From the NCBI RefSeq assembly GCF_007896895.1, contig NZ_VOGW01000081.1, forward strand, positions 1 to 35,211: a DNA stretch of 35,211 bases, in the 5' to 3' direction. The notes under the pieces were generated by a model. The model worked only from the letters and a program-made list of their open reading frames with translations, was not told the origin of the DNA and did not search any database. The stretch is from Streptomyces misionensis. Its GTDB lineage: Bacteria; Actinomycetota; Actinomycetes; Streptomycetales; Streptomycetaceae. Position numbers and translations under genes: made by a program. Below, in pieces: positions 1 through 7,447 of the stretch (positions are counted from its first letter, which is position 1; every line of letters begins with the position of its first letter).

Positions 1-73
1 GACCAGGCCCCCGGCAGCGGTAGGCTCGACGGGCCCGGCACCGTACCCCGCGCCAAACCCTCCGGAGGGCCAC

Positions 74-847
74 GTGAACCTGCGCGACAAACTGCGCGGC
101 CTGCTGGTCAGGCTCTACGCACGCCGGGTGGAGGGCCACCTCGACCACGCTCAGGTGCCCAAGCACATCGGCGTCATCATGGACGGCAACCGCCGCTGGG
201 CGAAGGCCTCCGGCTCCACCACCGTCCACGGCCACCGGGCCGGTGCCGACAAGATCGAGGAGTTCCTCGGCTGGTGCACCGAGACCGATGTCGAGGTCGT
301 CACCCTGTGGCTGCTGTCCACGGACAACTTCGACCGCCCGCAGGAGGAACTGGTCCCCCTGCTCGGCATCATCGAGGACGTCGTGCGCACCCTCGCCGCC
401 GACGGCCGCTGGCGGGTGCACCACGTGGGCGCCATGGACCTGCTCCCCGGGGGCATGCAGGCCACCCTTAAGGAGGCCGAGGAGGCCACCGCCCACATCA
501 AGGGGATAGTGGTCAACGTGGCCATCGGCTACGGCGGCCGGCAGGAGATCGCCGACGCCGTGCGCTCCATGCTCTTCGACGCCCAGGACAAGGGCGTCGC
601 GATGGAGGACCTCGCCGAGTCCGTCGACATCGACATGATCGGCCGTCATCTCTACACCAGTGACCAGCCCGACCCCGACCTTGTCATCCGCACCAGCGGC
701 GAGCAGCGGTTGTCCGGATTCATGCTCTGGCAGACCGCCCACTCCGAGTACCACTTCTGCGACGTCTACTGGCCGGCCTTCCGGAAGGTCGACTTCCTGC
801 GCGCACTGCGCGACTACGCCGCACGTCACCGCCGGTACGGCGGCTGA
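74..847 (+). CDS. uppS: Isoprenyl transferase (cis-prenyltransferase, UppS family)
   Basis: This enzyme condenses isopentenyl diphosphate onto an allylic diphosphate in cis to make a polyprenyl diphosphate, the carrier lipid precursor for cell wall synthesis. The 257-residue protein has the family's first signature HIGVIMDGNRRWAK at about residues 31-44, with the catalytic Asp at 37 and the phosphate-binding Gly-Asn-Arg-Arg after it. It also has the C-terminal RTSGEQRLSGFMLWQ block and a nearby Glu that bind the second substrate. The GTG start follows GGAGGG at 64-69, with a rather short 4-base gap. A TAGGCT hexamer at 21-26 could be the -10 of its promoter. Streptomyces genomes usually hold more than one cis-prenyltransferase, so chain length and whether this is the essential undecaprenyl enzyme cannot be told from sequence. 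Confidence 0.93.
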   Translation: MNLRDKLRGLLVRLYARRVEGHLDHAQVPKHIGVIMDGNRRWAKASGSTTVHGHRAGADKIEEFLGWCTETDVEVVTLWLLSTDNFDRPQEELVPLLGIIEDVVRTLAADGRWRVHHVGAMDLLPGGMQATLKEAEEATAHIKGIVVNVAIGYGGRQEIADAVRSMLFDAQDKGVAMEDLAESVDIDMIGRHLYTSDQPDPDLVIRTSGEQRLSGFMLWQTAHSEYHFCDVYWPAFRKVDFLRALRDYAARHRRYGG

Positions 848-851
848 GCCT

Positions 852-899
852 GTACACAGGGGCCCCGCCGGTCACCCGACCGGCGGGGCCCATGTGTAC
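852..899 (+). terminator. Strong hairpin after uppS
   Basis: A 14-bp perfect GC stem (860-873 with 878-891, loop ACCC) is extended after one mismatch by seven more pairs (852-858 with 893-899). It begins four bases after the uppS stop. There is no U-tract, as is common for Streptomyces terminators. Confidence 0.8.
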
Positions 900-935
900 C
901 CCGCTTCGGGCGGACGTAACGAGGAGTTCACCGTC

Positions 936-1226
936 GTGCCGGTGGCCGCTTTTGCATGGCGGCGCTTGTTCGAGGGCATAGACCAAGCAGGTCGATGCCC
1001 GACCCGGGCGTCGGATCTCAGCGGGCGGCACGGGGTCGTCCGCCCGGGAGGCCCTTTGCACCAGCCCGACCGTACGACACCCGCACGGAAGCAGCCGCGG
1101 AGGTCCGGCTCCCGGCCCGCCGCGCGCACGGGCCGCCGACCGGCCCGGTCTCTTCTGCCCTCCCGGCCCGGCTTCCACTTCGTCGCTCCCCGACCTCATC
1201 CGAGGGGGTACGTCCTTCCGTGGTGA
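936..1226 (+). CDS. Possible small ORF coupled to phoH (PhoAT-like position)
   Basis: A 96-codon frame starts at GTG 936, nine bases after GAGGAG (921-926). It ends in a TGA (1224-1226) that overlaps the second GTG of the phoH gene (1223) by four bases. The predicted product is basic, rich in Arg and Pro, with no domain that I recognise. Mycobacterial phoH2 genes are reported to have a small overlapping upstream gene, phoAT, so the layout fits. Against it, third-position GC is clearly below that of the flanking genes, and the phoH frame is also open through much of this stretch (956-1219), so this may be only an untranslated leader. Confidence 0.3.
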   Translation: MPVAAFAWRRLFEGIDQAGRCPTRASDLSGRHGVVRPGGPLHQPDRTTPARKQPRRSGSRPAARTGRRPARSLLPSRPGFHFVAPRPHPRGYVLPW

Positions 1227-2545
1227 CCAGCACAAAGCGCCACAAGCCAGACCGGCGCACCTATGTTCTCGACACCAGCGTCCTGCTGGCCGACCCGAAC
1301 GCCCTGATCCGCTTCGAGGAGCACGAAGTGGTGCTCCCCATCGTGGTGGTCACGGAGCTGGAGGCCAAGCGGCACCACCCCGAACTCGGGTACTTCGCCC
1401 GCCAGGCGCTGCGCCTGCTGGACGAGTACCGGGTGCGGCACGGCCGCCTGGACGCCCCCATCCCGATCGGGGAACTGGGCGGGACCATGCGTGTCGAGCT
1501 CAACCACTCGGACCCCGGCGTGCTGCCCACCGGCTACCGCCTGGGGGACAACGACTCCCGCATCCTCGCGGTGGCCCGCAATCTGCAGGCCGAGGGGTTC
1601 GACGTCACCGTCGTCTCGAAGGACCTGCCGCTGCGCATCAAGGCCTCGTCCGTGGGCCTCCTCGCCGAGGAGTACCGGGCCGAGCTGGCCATCACGGAGA
1701 ACTCCGGCTGGACCGGGATGAGCGAACTGACGCTCCCCGGCGAGCAGGTGGACGTCCTCTTCGAGGAGGGACACCTCTATGTACCGGAGGCGTCCGGCCT
1801 GCCCGTGCACACCGGCCTGACCATCCAGTCGGAGCGCGGCAAGGCGCTCGGCCGGGTCACCGCCGAGGGCAACGTCCGGCTGGTGCGCGGCGACCGGGAG
1901 GCGTTCGGCATCAAGGGACGCAGCGCCGAGCAGCGCATCGCCCTCGATCTGCTGCTCGACCCGGACGTCGGGATCGTCTCCATGGGCGGCCGGGCCGGCA
2001 CCGGCAAGTCGGCGCTGGCGCTGTGCGCGGGTCTGGAGGCGGTGCTGGAGCGCCGTCAGCACCAGAAGGTCATGGTGTTCCGGCCGCTGTACGCGGTCGG
2101 CGGGCAGGAGTTGGGCTATCTGCCGGGCACCGAGGCGGAGAAGATGAGCCCCTGGGCACAGGCCGTCTTCGACACGCTGTCGGCGGTCACCAGCCGGGAG
2201 GTCATCGAGGAGGTCACCGCGCGCGGCATGCTGGAGGTGCTGCCGCTCACCCACATCCGCGGCCGCTCGCTGCACGACGCGTTCGTCATCGTGGACGAGG
2301 CGCAGTCGCTGGAGCGGAACGTGCTGCTGACGGTGCTGTCCCGGATCGGCGCCAACTCCCGGGTGGTGCTCACCCATGACGTGGCGCAGCGGGACAACCT
2401 GCGGGTGGGGCGCTACGACGGCGTGGTCGCCGTGGTGGAGAAGCTGAAGGGGCACCCGCTGTTCGCGCATGTCACGCTGACGCGCTCGGAGCGGTCGCAG
2501 ATCGCCGCCCTGGTGACCGAAATGCTGGAGGACGGCCACATCTGA
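1220..2545 (+). CDS. phoH: PIN domain-PhoH family ATPase (PhoH2 type)
   Basis: This is a 441-residue fusion of an N-terminal PIN nuclease domain and a C-terminal PhoH ATPase. The PIN domain opens with [13 protein letters not shown], placing the first metal-binding Asp near residue 18. The PhoH part has a Walker A GRAGTGKS near residue 260 and a Walker [11 protein letters not shown] near residue 355. Related mycobacterial PhoH2 proteins of similar length are RNA helicases with ribonuclease activity. I chose the GTG at 1220 because GAGGGGG lies at 1202-1208, 11 bases upstream. The next GTG at 1223 is possible. The frame is open back to 956, but that extension has poor codon bias and no good start. 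It follows the uppS terminator, so it is probably transcribed from the 900-1200 stretch. Confidence 0.92.
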   Translation: MVTSTKRHKPDRRTYVLDTSVLLADPNALIRFEEHEVVLPIVVVTELEAKRHHPELGYFARQALRLLDEYRVRHGRLDAPIPIGELGGTMRVELNHSDPGVLPTGYRLGDNDSRILAVARNLQAEGFDVTVVSKDLPLRIKASSVGLLAEEYRAELAITENSGWTGMSELTLPGEQVDVLFEEGHLYVPEASGLPVHTGLTIQSERGKALGRVTAEGNVRLVRGDREAFGIKGRSAEQRIALDLLLDPDVGIVSMGGRAGTGKSALALCAGLEAVLERRQHQKVMVFRPLYAVGGQELGYLPGTEAEKMSPWAQAVFDTLSAVTSREVIEEVTARGMLEVLPLTHIRGRSLHDAFVIVDEAQSLERNVLLTVLSRIGANSRVVLTHDVAQRDNLRVGRYDGVVAVVEKLKGHPLFAHVTLTRSERSQIAALVTEMLEDGHI

Positions 2546-2561
2546 GCCGATAACACCCGTT

Positions 2562-2603
2562 GGCGCCGCCCGGCAAAGGCACCAGAGCCTACCGGGCGGC
2601 GCC
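2562..2603 (+). terminator. phoH terminator
   Basis: A perfect 12-bp stem (2562-2573 with 2592-2603, arm GGCGCCGCCCGG) lies 17 bases after the phoH stop and is followed by a short T-containing stretch. Confidence 0.8.
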
Positions 2604-2721
2604 TTCGTGTGTGGAGCTTTCCAGAATCCCCTTGGGCCAAACGGGATGTGAGCTTTCACACGCAACTCGGAATTGCCACCCGGCGTCCGGTTACGGCAGA
2701 GTCTCAGTCCTGTCAGGCCCC

Positions 2722-2793
2722 GCATACGACACAGCCGTACCCCCAGCGGTGTGGCACCACGAACGCACCAACTCCATAGAGTTCGTCGTATGC
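2722..2793 (+). promoter_or_regulatory. Structured leader upstream of the SLT gene
   Basis: The 336 bases between the phoH terminator and the SLT gene hold no credible gene but do hold structure. GCATACGAC at 2722-2730 pairs perfectly with 2785-2793. Between them are a GGTG/CACC hairpin (2748-2758) and an AACTC/GAGTT hairpin (2770-2783). Upstream at 2647-2660 is a TGTGA-N4-TCACA palindrome, which resembles but is shorter than a CRP site. Streptomyces muralytic enzyme genes are often behind ydaO (c-di-AMP) riboswitches. I looked for the conserved ydaO blocks and did not find them convincingly, so the element stays unassigned. Confidence 0.4.
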
Positions 2794-2939
2794 CGCCCGA
2801 GCACCACGCGGCGCTCCCCGCAGGGGGAGTTGCCCACCGGGCCCGCGCCTCCCGTGACCCCGCAGTTGGGAGGCCAGTGTCAGGGGCACGATTGCGTCCG
2901 CCAGGGTCACCGAAGCGGGCGATGCTGGAAGGAAACCGT

Positions 2940-3635
2940 GTGAGCCGGATTTCGGTCCGGGGATTCGCAGTGGCCTCGGCCACCGCGGTCACCGCCGTCG
3001 GAAGCGTCGTCGGAGTTGCCTCGGGCAGCGTCGCGCAGAACAACGACGCCGCGGAGCCGACGGCAGCAGCCGACACCACGCTCCTCGCGGACATACCGAC
3101 GGGTCAGCAGGCCCAGGTCCAGTCCGCGACCCTGTCGCAGCAGGCCGACTCGCAGGCCATCGCCGCGGACGCGAGCGCCAAGAAGGACGCCGAGGAAGCG
3201 GCCCGCAAGGCCGCCGCCGAGACCGCGATCGCGAAGAAGGCCGCCGCCGAGAAGGCGGCCGAGGAGGCCAAGCAGCGCGCGGAGACCAAGGCCGCCGCCA
3301 GCCGTGGCGACATCAACGCCAGCTTCCCGGTGCAGGGCTCCTACACCATCGCCCAGATCCAGGCCATGGCGCGTCAGATCGTGCCGTCCGGCCAGTTCCA
3401 GTGCTTCAGCAACATCGTGAACCACGAGTCCAGCTGGAACTACCGCGCGGTCAACGCCTCGTCGGGCGCCTACGGCCTCGTCCAGGCCCTGCCCGGCGGC
3501 AAGATGGCCTCCGCGGGTGCCGACTGGCAGACCAACCCGGCCACGCAGATCAAGTGGGGCCTGAACTACATGAACCAGCGGTACGGCAGCCCCTGTGACG
3601 CCTGGACCTACTGGCAGGCCAACGGGAACTACTGA
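2940..3635 (+). CDS. Secreted transglycosylase SLT-domain protein
   Basis: A 231-residue exported protein likely to cleave peptidoglycan glycan strands. An N-terminal basic stretch followed by a hydrophobic segment (GFAVASATAVTAVGSVVGVASG, split by alanines) is a signal peptide. Residues of about 70-125 are an Ala/Lys/Glu-rich helix predicted to be a coiled coil. The C-terminal part, about 130-231, is the SLT-like domain, with the catalytic-type Glu in IVNHESSWNYRAVNASSGAYGL and two cysteines (QCFS, SPCDAW) that could form a disulphide. The start is GTG 2940, five bases after GGAAGGAAA. Coding upstream to 2673 lacks a ribosome site. The layout (signal peptide, coiled coil, small SLT domain at the very C-terminus) is typical of actinobacterial cell-wall hydrolases. 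Confidence 0.88.
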   Translation: MSRISVRGFAVASATAVTAVGSVVGVASGSVAQNNDAAEPTAAADTTLLADIPTGQQAQVQSATLSQQADSQAIAADASAKKDAEEAARKAAAETAIAKKAAAEKAAEEAKQRAETKAAASRGDINASFPVQGSYTIAQIQAMARQIVPSGQFQCFSNIVNHESSWNYRAVNASSGAYGLVQALPGGKMASAGADWQTNPATQIKWGLNYMNQRYGSPCDAWTYWQANGNY

Positions 3636-3664
3636 GTTCCGTCCCGCCACGCTCAACCTCGCGC

Positions 3665-3693
3665 AGCCCCTTCCCGTCCTCTGGGAAGGGGCT
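3665..3693 (+). terminator. Terminator after the SLT gene
   Basis: AGCCCCTTCCC (3665-3675) pairs perfectly with 3683-3693 over 11 bp, followed by TTTC. It lies 29 bases after the stop. Confidence 0.85.
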
Positions 3694-3767
3694 TTCGCCC
3701 TGTACGGTCGTAACCGCACGACTCCATGGGGGGAGTGGTGGCGAGAAGCGGGGGAAGAGGACGGATC

Positions 3768-5153
3768 ATGTCGCGAGTGCCAGGGTGGCTCGGCAAGCTG
3801 GGTGCCGGTCTCACCGAGATGAGCGAACGGCTGGACGCCCGCCGTGCGGAGGTCGAGCAGGAGGACGCGGCCCCCGGGCCGCCTGCCGCGCCCGAACCGG
3901 CCCGCACGCAGCAGGCGGTGGCCGATGTGGCGCCCGACGCGGTGCCGCGCGCCCGCCGTCCTGTGCCGTCGGCGCCCGTCGCCCGTCCCGATCCCGCGCA
4001 GGCCGTGCCCTGGGGGGTGCGGGTCGCGGCCGAGGCCGGCTGGCGGCTGCTGGTGCTGGCGGGCACCGTCTGGGTGCTGATGCGGGTCATCAGCGCCATC
4101 CAGCTGGTGGTCTTCGCCTTCGTCATCGCGTTGCTGGTCACCGCGCTGCTGCAACCGACCGTCGCCCGGCTCACCCGCCGCGGGGTGCCGCGCGGTCCGG
4201 CCACCGCGCTCACCGCGATCAGCGGCTTCGTCGTCATCGGTCTGATGGGCTGGTTCGTGACCTGGCAGGTCATGGAGAACATCGACACGCTCTCCACCCA
4301 GATCCAGTCCGGCATCGACGATCTGCGCAACTGGCTGCTGAAGAGCCCCTTCCACGTCACCGACAAGCAGATCAACCAGATCGCCAAGAACCTGCGCGAG
4401 GCGATCGGCGCCAACGCCGACCAGATAACGTCCGCGGGCCTGGAGGGCGTTCAGGTCATCGTGGAGGCCCTCACCGGCATCCTGCTGGTGTTCTTCTCGA
4501 CGCTCTTCCTGCTCTACGACGGCAGGCGCATCTGGCAGTGGTTCCTGAAGCTGGTGCCCTCCGCCGCCCGGGAGGGGGTGGCCGGCGCCGGTCCGCGCGC
4601 CTGGCGCACGCTGACCGCGTATGTGCGCGGCACGGTCCTGGTCGCCCTCATCGACGCGATCTTCATCGGCATCGGCATCTACTTCCTCGATGTGCCGATG
4701 GCGGTCCCGCTGGCCGTCTTCATCTTCCTGTTCTCGTTCATCCCGCTGGTCGGCGCGGTCGCCTCCGGGGCACTCGCGGTGATCGTGGCCCTGGTCACCC
4801 AGGGCGTCTTCACCGCCGTCATGACCCTGGTCGTGGTCCTCGCCGTGCAGCAGATCGAGGGGCATGTGCTGCAGCCCTTCATCCTGGGCCGCGCGGTGCG
4901 GGTGCACCCCCTCGCGGTGGTGCTGACCGTGGCGGCCGGCGGCATGGTGGCCGGCATCGGCGGCGCGGTGGTGGCCGTACCGCTGGTGGCGGTGACCAAC
5001 ACGGTGGTGGGCTATCTGCGGCAGTACTCAGCGGAGCTCCAGGAGCCCGGACCCGAATCCGGACCCGAACCCGGTCCCGGGCCGGAACCTGCCTCGGCCG
5101 AGCCCGTGGCGGAGGAGGAACGGAACGCCGAGGACCCCGCTCACCAGGGGTGA
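3768..5153 (+). CDS. AI-2E family (PerM/YdiK-type) membrane transporter
   Basis: A 461-residue integral membrane protein of the AI-2E exporter/PerM superfamily. After a charged, Pro/Ala-rich cytoplasmic N-terminus of about 85 residues come paired hydrophobic segments, an amphipathic central domain (about residues 175-230), and a C-terminal membrane block including LFLLYDGRRIWQW, the PLVGAVASGALAVIVALVTQG pair and the family motif around EGHVLQPFILGRAVRVHPLAVV. The tail is rich in Pro, Glu and Gly. The ATG 3768 follows GGAAGAGGA at 3753-3761. The family moves diverse small molecules or ions, so the substrate is unknown and the AI-2 name should not be taken as function. The stop codon lies inside a terminator hairpin. 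Confidence 0.88.
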   Translation: MSRVPGWLGKLGAGLTEMSERLDARRAEVEQEDAAPGPPAAPEPARTQQAVADVAPDAVPRARRPVPSAPVARPDPAQAVPWGVRVAAEAGWRLLVLAGTVWVLMRVISAIQLVVFAFVIALLVTALLQPTVARLTRRGVPRGPATALTAISGFVVIGLMGWFVTWQVMENIDTLSTQIQSGIDDLRNWLLKSPFHVTDKQINQIAKNLREAIGANADQITSAGLEGVQVIVEALTGILLVFFSTLFLLYDGRRIWQWFLKLVPSAAREGVAGAGPRAWRTLTAYVRGTVLVALIDAIFIGIGIYFLDVPMAVPLAVFIFLFSFIPLVGAVASGALAVIVALVTQGVFTAVMTLVVVLAVQQIEGHVLQPFILGRAVRVHPLAVVLTVAAGGMVAGIGGAVVAVPLVAVTNTVVGYLRQYSAELQEPGPESGPEPGPGPEPASAEPVAEEERNAEDPAHQG

Positions 5154-5161
5154 ACGGGGTC
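5133..5161. terminator. Bidirectional terminator spanning a stop codon
   Basis: GACCCCG (5133-5139) pairs with 5155-5161 and TCACC (5141-5145) with 5149-5153, with one mismatch between, giving a 12-bp stem. The TGA of the permease gene lies in the hairpin, and the convergent ahpD gene ends 17 bases further on. Confidence 0.6.
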
Positions 5162-5177
5162 CAGGGACAACGGTGAC

Positions 5178-5711
5178 CTACTCGGCCAGGACGGCCTCGG
5201 CCTCCAGGGTGGCGCCGACCGCCTGCACGACGGCAGCGATCTTGAAGGCCTCCTGGACGGTGTCCCGCTCCATACCGGCCTTGCGCAGCACCTGCTCGTG
5301 CGAGTCCAGGCACATGCCGCAGCCGTTGATCGCGGAGACCGCGAACGACCACAGCTCGAAGTCGACCTTCTCCACGCCCGGGTTGCCGATGACGTTCATC
5401 CGCAGGCCCGCGCGCAGGGTGCCGTACTCGTGGTCCGACAGCAGGTGCCGGGTGCGGTAGAAGACGTTGTTCATCGCCATGATGGCGGCCGCGGACTTGG
5501 CCGCGGTGTACGCCTCCGGCGAGAGGTTCGCCTTCGCCTCCGGCTCCAGCTCACGCAGCACGATCGGGGAGCGCGAGGCGATGGCCGTGGCCAGCACCGT
5601 GCCCCACAGCTGCTGCGCCGGCAGGTCGGAGTTGCCGATGACCGAGCCCAGGTTGAGCTTGAGGTCCTTGGCGTAGTCCGGGATCCGGGACTTCAGCGAG
5701 TCGAGCGACAT
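5178..5711 (-). CDS. ahpD: Alkylhydroperoxidase AhpD
   Basis: AhpD is the CxxC thiol partner that reduces AhpC, acting in actinobacteria as an adaptor from the lipoamide system. The 177-residue protein has the active-site sequence [12 protein letters not shown] with Cys131, Cys134 and His138, matching the arrangement in M. tuberculosis AhpD (Cys130, Cys133, His137). It begins at ATG 5711, three bases after the ahpC stop, so the two are one leftward operon. Length and sequence look fully normal. Regulation should follow ahpC, from the divergent oxyR region. Confidence 0.96.
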   Translation of the reverse strand: MSLDSLKSRIPDYAKDLKLNLGSVIGNSDLPAQQLWGTVLATAIASRSPIVLRELEPEAKANLSPEAYTAAKSAAAIMAMNNVFYRTRHLLSDHEYGTLRAGLRMNVIGNPGVEKVDFELWSFAVSAINGCGMCLDSHEQVLRKAGMERDTVQEAFKIAAVVQAVGATLEAEAVLAE

Positions 5712-5714
5712 GGG

Positions 5715-6269
5715 TCACTCACCAGCCAGCAGCGCGACCGGGTCGAGGGTCTCGTCGCCCTTGCTCCAGTTGCAGGGGCACAGCTCGTCGGTCTGGAGCG
5801 CGTCCAGGACCCGCAGGACCTCCTTGGGGTTACGGCCCACGGAACCGGCGGTGACCATCGTGAACTGGATCTCGTGGTTCGGGTCCACGATGAACACGGC
5901 GCGCTGCGCGAAGCCGTCCTCGCCCTCGATGCCCAGGTCACGCATGAGCTCGTGCTTGGAGTCGGCCATCATCGGGAAGGGCAGCTCGGTCAGGTCCGGG
6001 TGGTCCTTGCGCCAGGCGTGGTGCACGAACTCGGAGTCGCCGGAGAAGCCGAGGATCTGGGCGTCGCGGTCGGCGAACTCGTCGTTCAGCTTGCCGAACG
6101 CGGCGATCTCGGTCGGGCAGACGAAGGTGAAGTCCTTCGGCCAGGCGAACACGACCAGCCACTTGCCCTCGTAGGACTTGTGGTTGATCTGCTCGAACTC
6201 CTTGCCCTTCTCCAGGGAGACGCAGGCGGTCAGATCGAACTCGGGGAACTTGTCACCGACAGTGAGCAC
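5715..6269 (-). CDS. ahpC: Alkyl hydroperoxide reductase AhpC (peroxiredoxin)
   Basis: A 184-residue cytosolic 2-Cys peroxiredoxin that reduces hydrogen peroxide and organic peroxides. The peroxidatic Cys51 lies in DFTFVCPTE. Cys164 and Cys166 in ELCPCNW match the extra cysteine pair of mycobacterial AhpC, which uses AhpD rather than AhpF. I chose GTG 6269 because AAGGAGA lies just upstream and the protein then has the family's usual length and N-terminus (LTVGDKFPEF). The frame runs open to 6701, but that extension overlaps the oxyR gene antisense. It is first in an operon with ahpD and divergent from oxyR. Confidence 0.96.
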   Translation of the reverse strand: MLTVGDKFPEFDLTACVSLEKGKEFEQINHKSYEGKWLVVFAWPKDFTFVCPTEIAAFGKLNDEFADRDAQILGFSGDSEFVHHAWRKDHPDLTELPFPMMADSKHELMRDLGIEGEDGFAQRAVFIVDPNHEIQFTMVTAGSVGRNPKEVLRVLDALQTDELCPCNWSKGDETLDPVALLAGE

Positions 6270-6402
6270 AGGCTCTCCTTGCAGCGAAGAAGCACCCCTT
6301 TTGGGGGTGATTCCCATGGGTTGGACTCTGTCGATGTTGGCACAGGGTGCATTGATTAGGGAAATAGCTACACTCGGTCGTGTTGATCGGAGGTATCTAT
6401 CA
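6270..6402. promoter_or_regulatory. ahpC-oxyR divergent control region
   Basis: This 133-base gap must hold both promoters and, by analogy with S. coelicolor, an OxyR site. An AT-rich patch, ATTAGGGAAATAGCTA at about 6356-6371, is the best candidate for the OxyR site or promoter core. In the ahpC leader, CACCCC (6293-6298) pairs with 6304-6309 as a hairpin ten or so bases from the ribosome site. The oxyR gene has GGAGGT at 6389-6394. Confidence 0.55.
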
Positions 6403-7404
6403 GTGACCATCAGTAACGGCAAGCGGAGGCAGCCCAGCCTCGCCCAGCTGCGGGCCTTCGCCGCCGTGGCCGAGCACCTGCACTTCAGGGACGCGGCGGC
6501 GGCCATCGGGATGAGCCAGCCCGCCCTGTCCGGCGCGGTCTCGGCGCTGGAGGAGACACTCGGCGTGACCCTCCTCGAGCGTACGACGCGCAAGGTACTG
6601 CTCTCGCCCGCGGGGGAGCGTCTGGCCGTGCGGGCCAGGGCCGTACTGGACGCCGTCGCCGCCCTCATGGAGGAGGCGGAGGCGGTCCGGGCGCCGTTCA
6701 CCGGGGCGCTCCGGCTCGGCGTGATCCCGACCGTGGCACCGTATCTGCTGCCGACCGTGCTGCGGCTCGTGCACGAGCGCTATCCGCACCTGGACCTCCA
6801 GGTGCACGAGGAGCAGACCGCGAGCCTGGTCGACGGCCTGGGCACCGGCCGGCTCGACCTGCTGCTGCTCGCGGTCCCGCTCGGGGTGCCCGGCATAGTC
6901 GAACTGCCCCTGTTCGACGAGGACTTCGTGCTCGTCACCCCGCTCGACCACTGGCTCGGCGGCCGCGAGGGCATCCCGCGCGAGGCGCTGAAGGAACTCA
7001 ACCTGCTGCTGCTGGACGAGGGGCACTGCCTGCGCGACCAGGCCCTGGAAATCTGCCGCGAGGCGGGCCGCGGACTGACGGGGGCGGGGCGGGGCCCCTC
7101 GGCCGAGGGCGGTGGGCGACGGGCGGGCGCCCCGGTCACCACGACCGCGGCCGGGCTGTCCACGCTGGTCCAGCTGGTCGCCGGCGGCCTCGGCTGCACC
7201 CTGCTGCCGCGCACCGCGCTCAAGCTGGAGACCACCCGCAGCAGCCAGTTGCTCACCGGCTACTTCGCCGACCCGGCCCCGAGCCGCCGGATCGCCCTGG
7301 CGATGCGCGCGGGAGCGGCACGCGGTGCCGAGTACGAGGAGCTGGCGGCGGCCCTGCGCGAGGCGATGCGGGCGCTGCCGGTACGGGTCCTCGGCAACGG
7401 CTGA
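6403..7404 (+). CDS. oxyR: Redox-sensing LysR-type regulator OxyR
   Basis: A 333-residue LysR-family regulator. The N-terminal winged helix-turn-helix (residues 11-70: PSLAQLRAFAAVAEHLHFRDAAAA then IGMSQPALSGAV) binds DNA, and the C-terminal periplasmic-binding-type domain senses peroxide. Cys209 (DEGHCLRDQ) and Cys218 (ALEICREAG) keep the nine-residue spacing of the E. coli redox pair Cys199/Cys208. Start GTG 6403 follows GGAGGT with an eight-base gap. Divergent placement from ahpCD is the classic arrangement in which OxyR controls both. Odd: after Cys218 there is a Gly/Arg-rich stretch (about residues 223-243) that makes the segment before TTAAGLSTL about 15 residues longer than in E. coli OxyR. 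Confidence 0.94.
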   Translation: MTISNGKRRQPSLAQLRAFAAVAEHLHFRDAAAAIGMSQPALSGAVSALEETLGVTLLERTTRKVLLSPAGERLAVRARAVLDAVAALMEEAEAVRAPFTGALRLGVIPTVAPYLLPTVLRLVHERYPHLDLQVHEEQTASLVDGLGTGRLDLLLLAVPLGVPGIVELPLFDEDFVLVTPLDHWLGGREGIPREALKELNLLLLDEGHCLRDQALEICREAGRGLTGAGRGPSAEGGGRRAGAPVTTTAAGLSTLVQLVAGGLGCTLLPRTALKLETTRSSQLLTGYFADPAPSRRIALAMRAGAARGAEYEELAAALREAMRALPVRVLGNG

Positions 7405-7433
7405 GGGCCCCTCCCCGTCCGGGGAAGGGCCCT
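7404..7433. terminator. Bidirectional terminator between oxyR and the ABC permease
   Basis: A 13-bp stem with one mismatch (arm AGGGCCCCTCCCC, loop GTCC) starts at the last base of the oxyR stop codon and ends 14 bases before the convergent permease stop. Confidence 0.8.
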
Positions 7434-7447
7434 GTGCGGCACGGTTG

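Noticed and set aside
956..1219. In-frame N-terminal extension of the PhoH protein
   Set aside because: No ribosome site before 956, weak codon bias, and family proteins begin near [23 protein letters not shown] at 1202-1208 supports GTG 1220.
2647..2660. CRP site TGTGA...TCACA
   Set aside because: The spacer is four bases rather than the usual six.
2640..2939. ydaO (c-di-AMP) riboswitch before the SLT gene
   Set aside because: The remembered conserved blocks were not found; only generic stems are visible, so no family is assigned.
1196..4907. Long leftward open frames antisense to phoH, the SLT gene and the permease
   Set aside because: They mirror the third-position GC of the sense genes, are low-complexity (His, Asp, Gly, Arg), and match no family.
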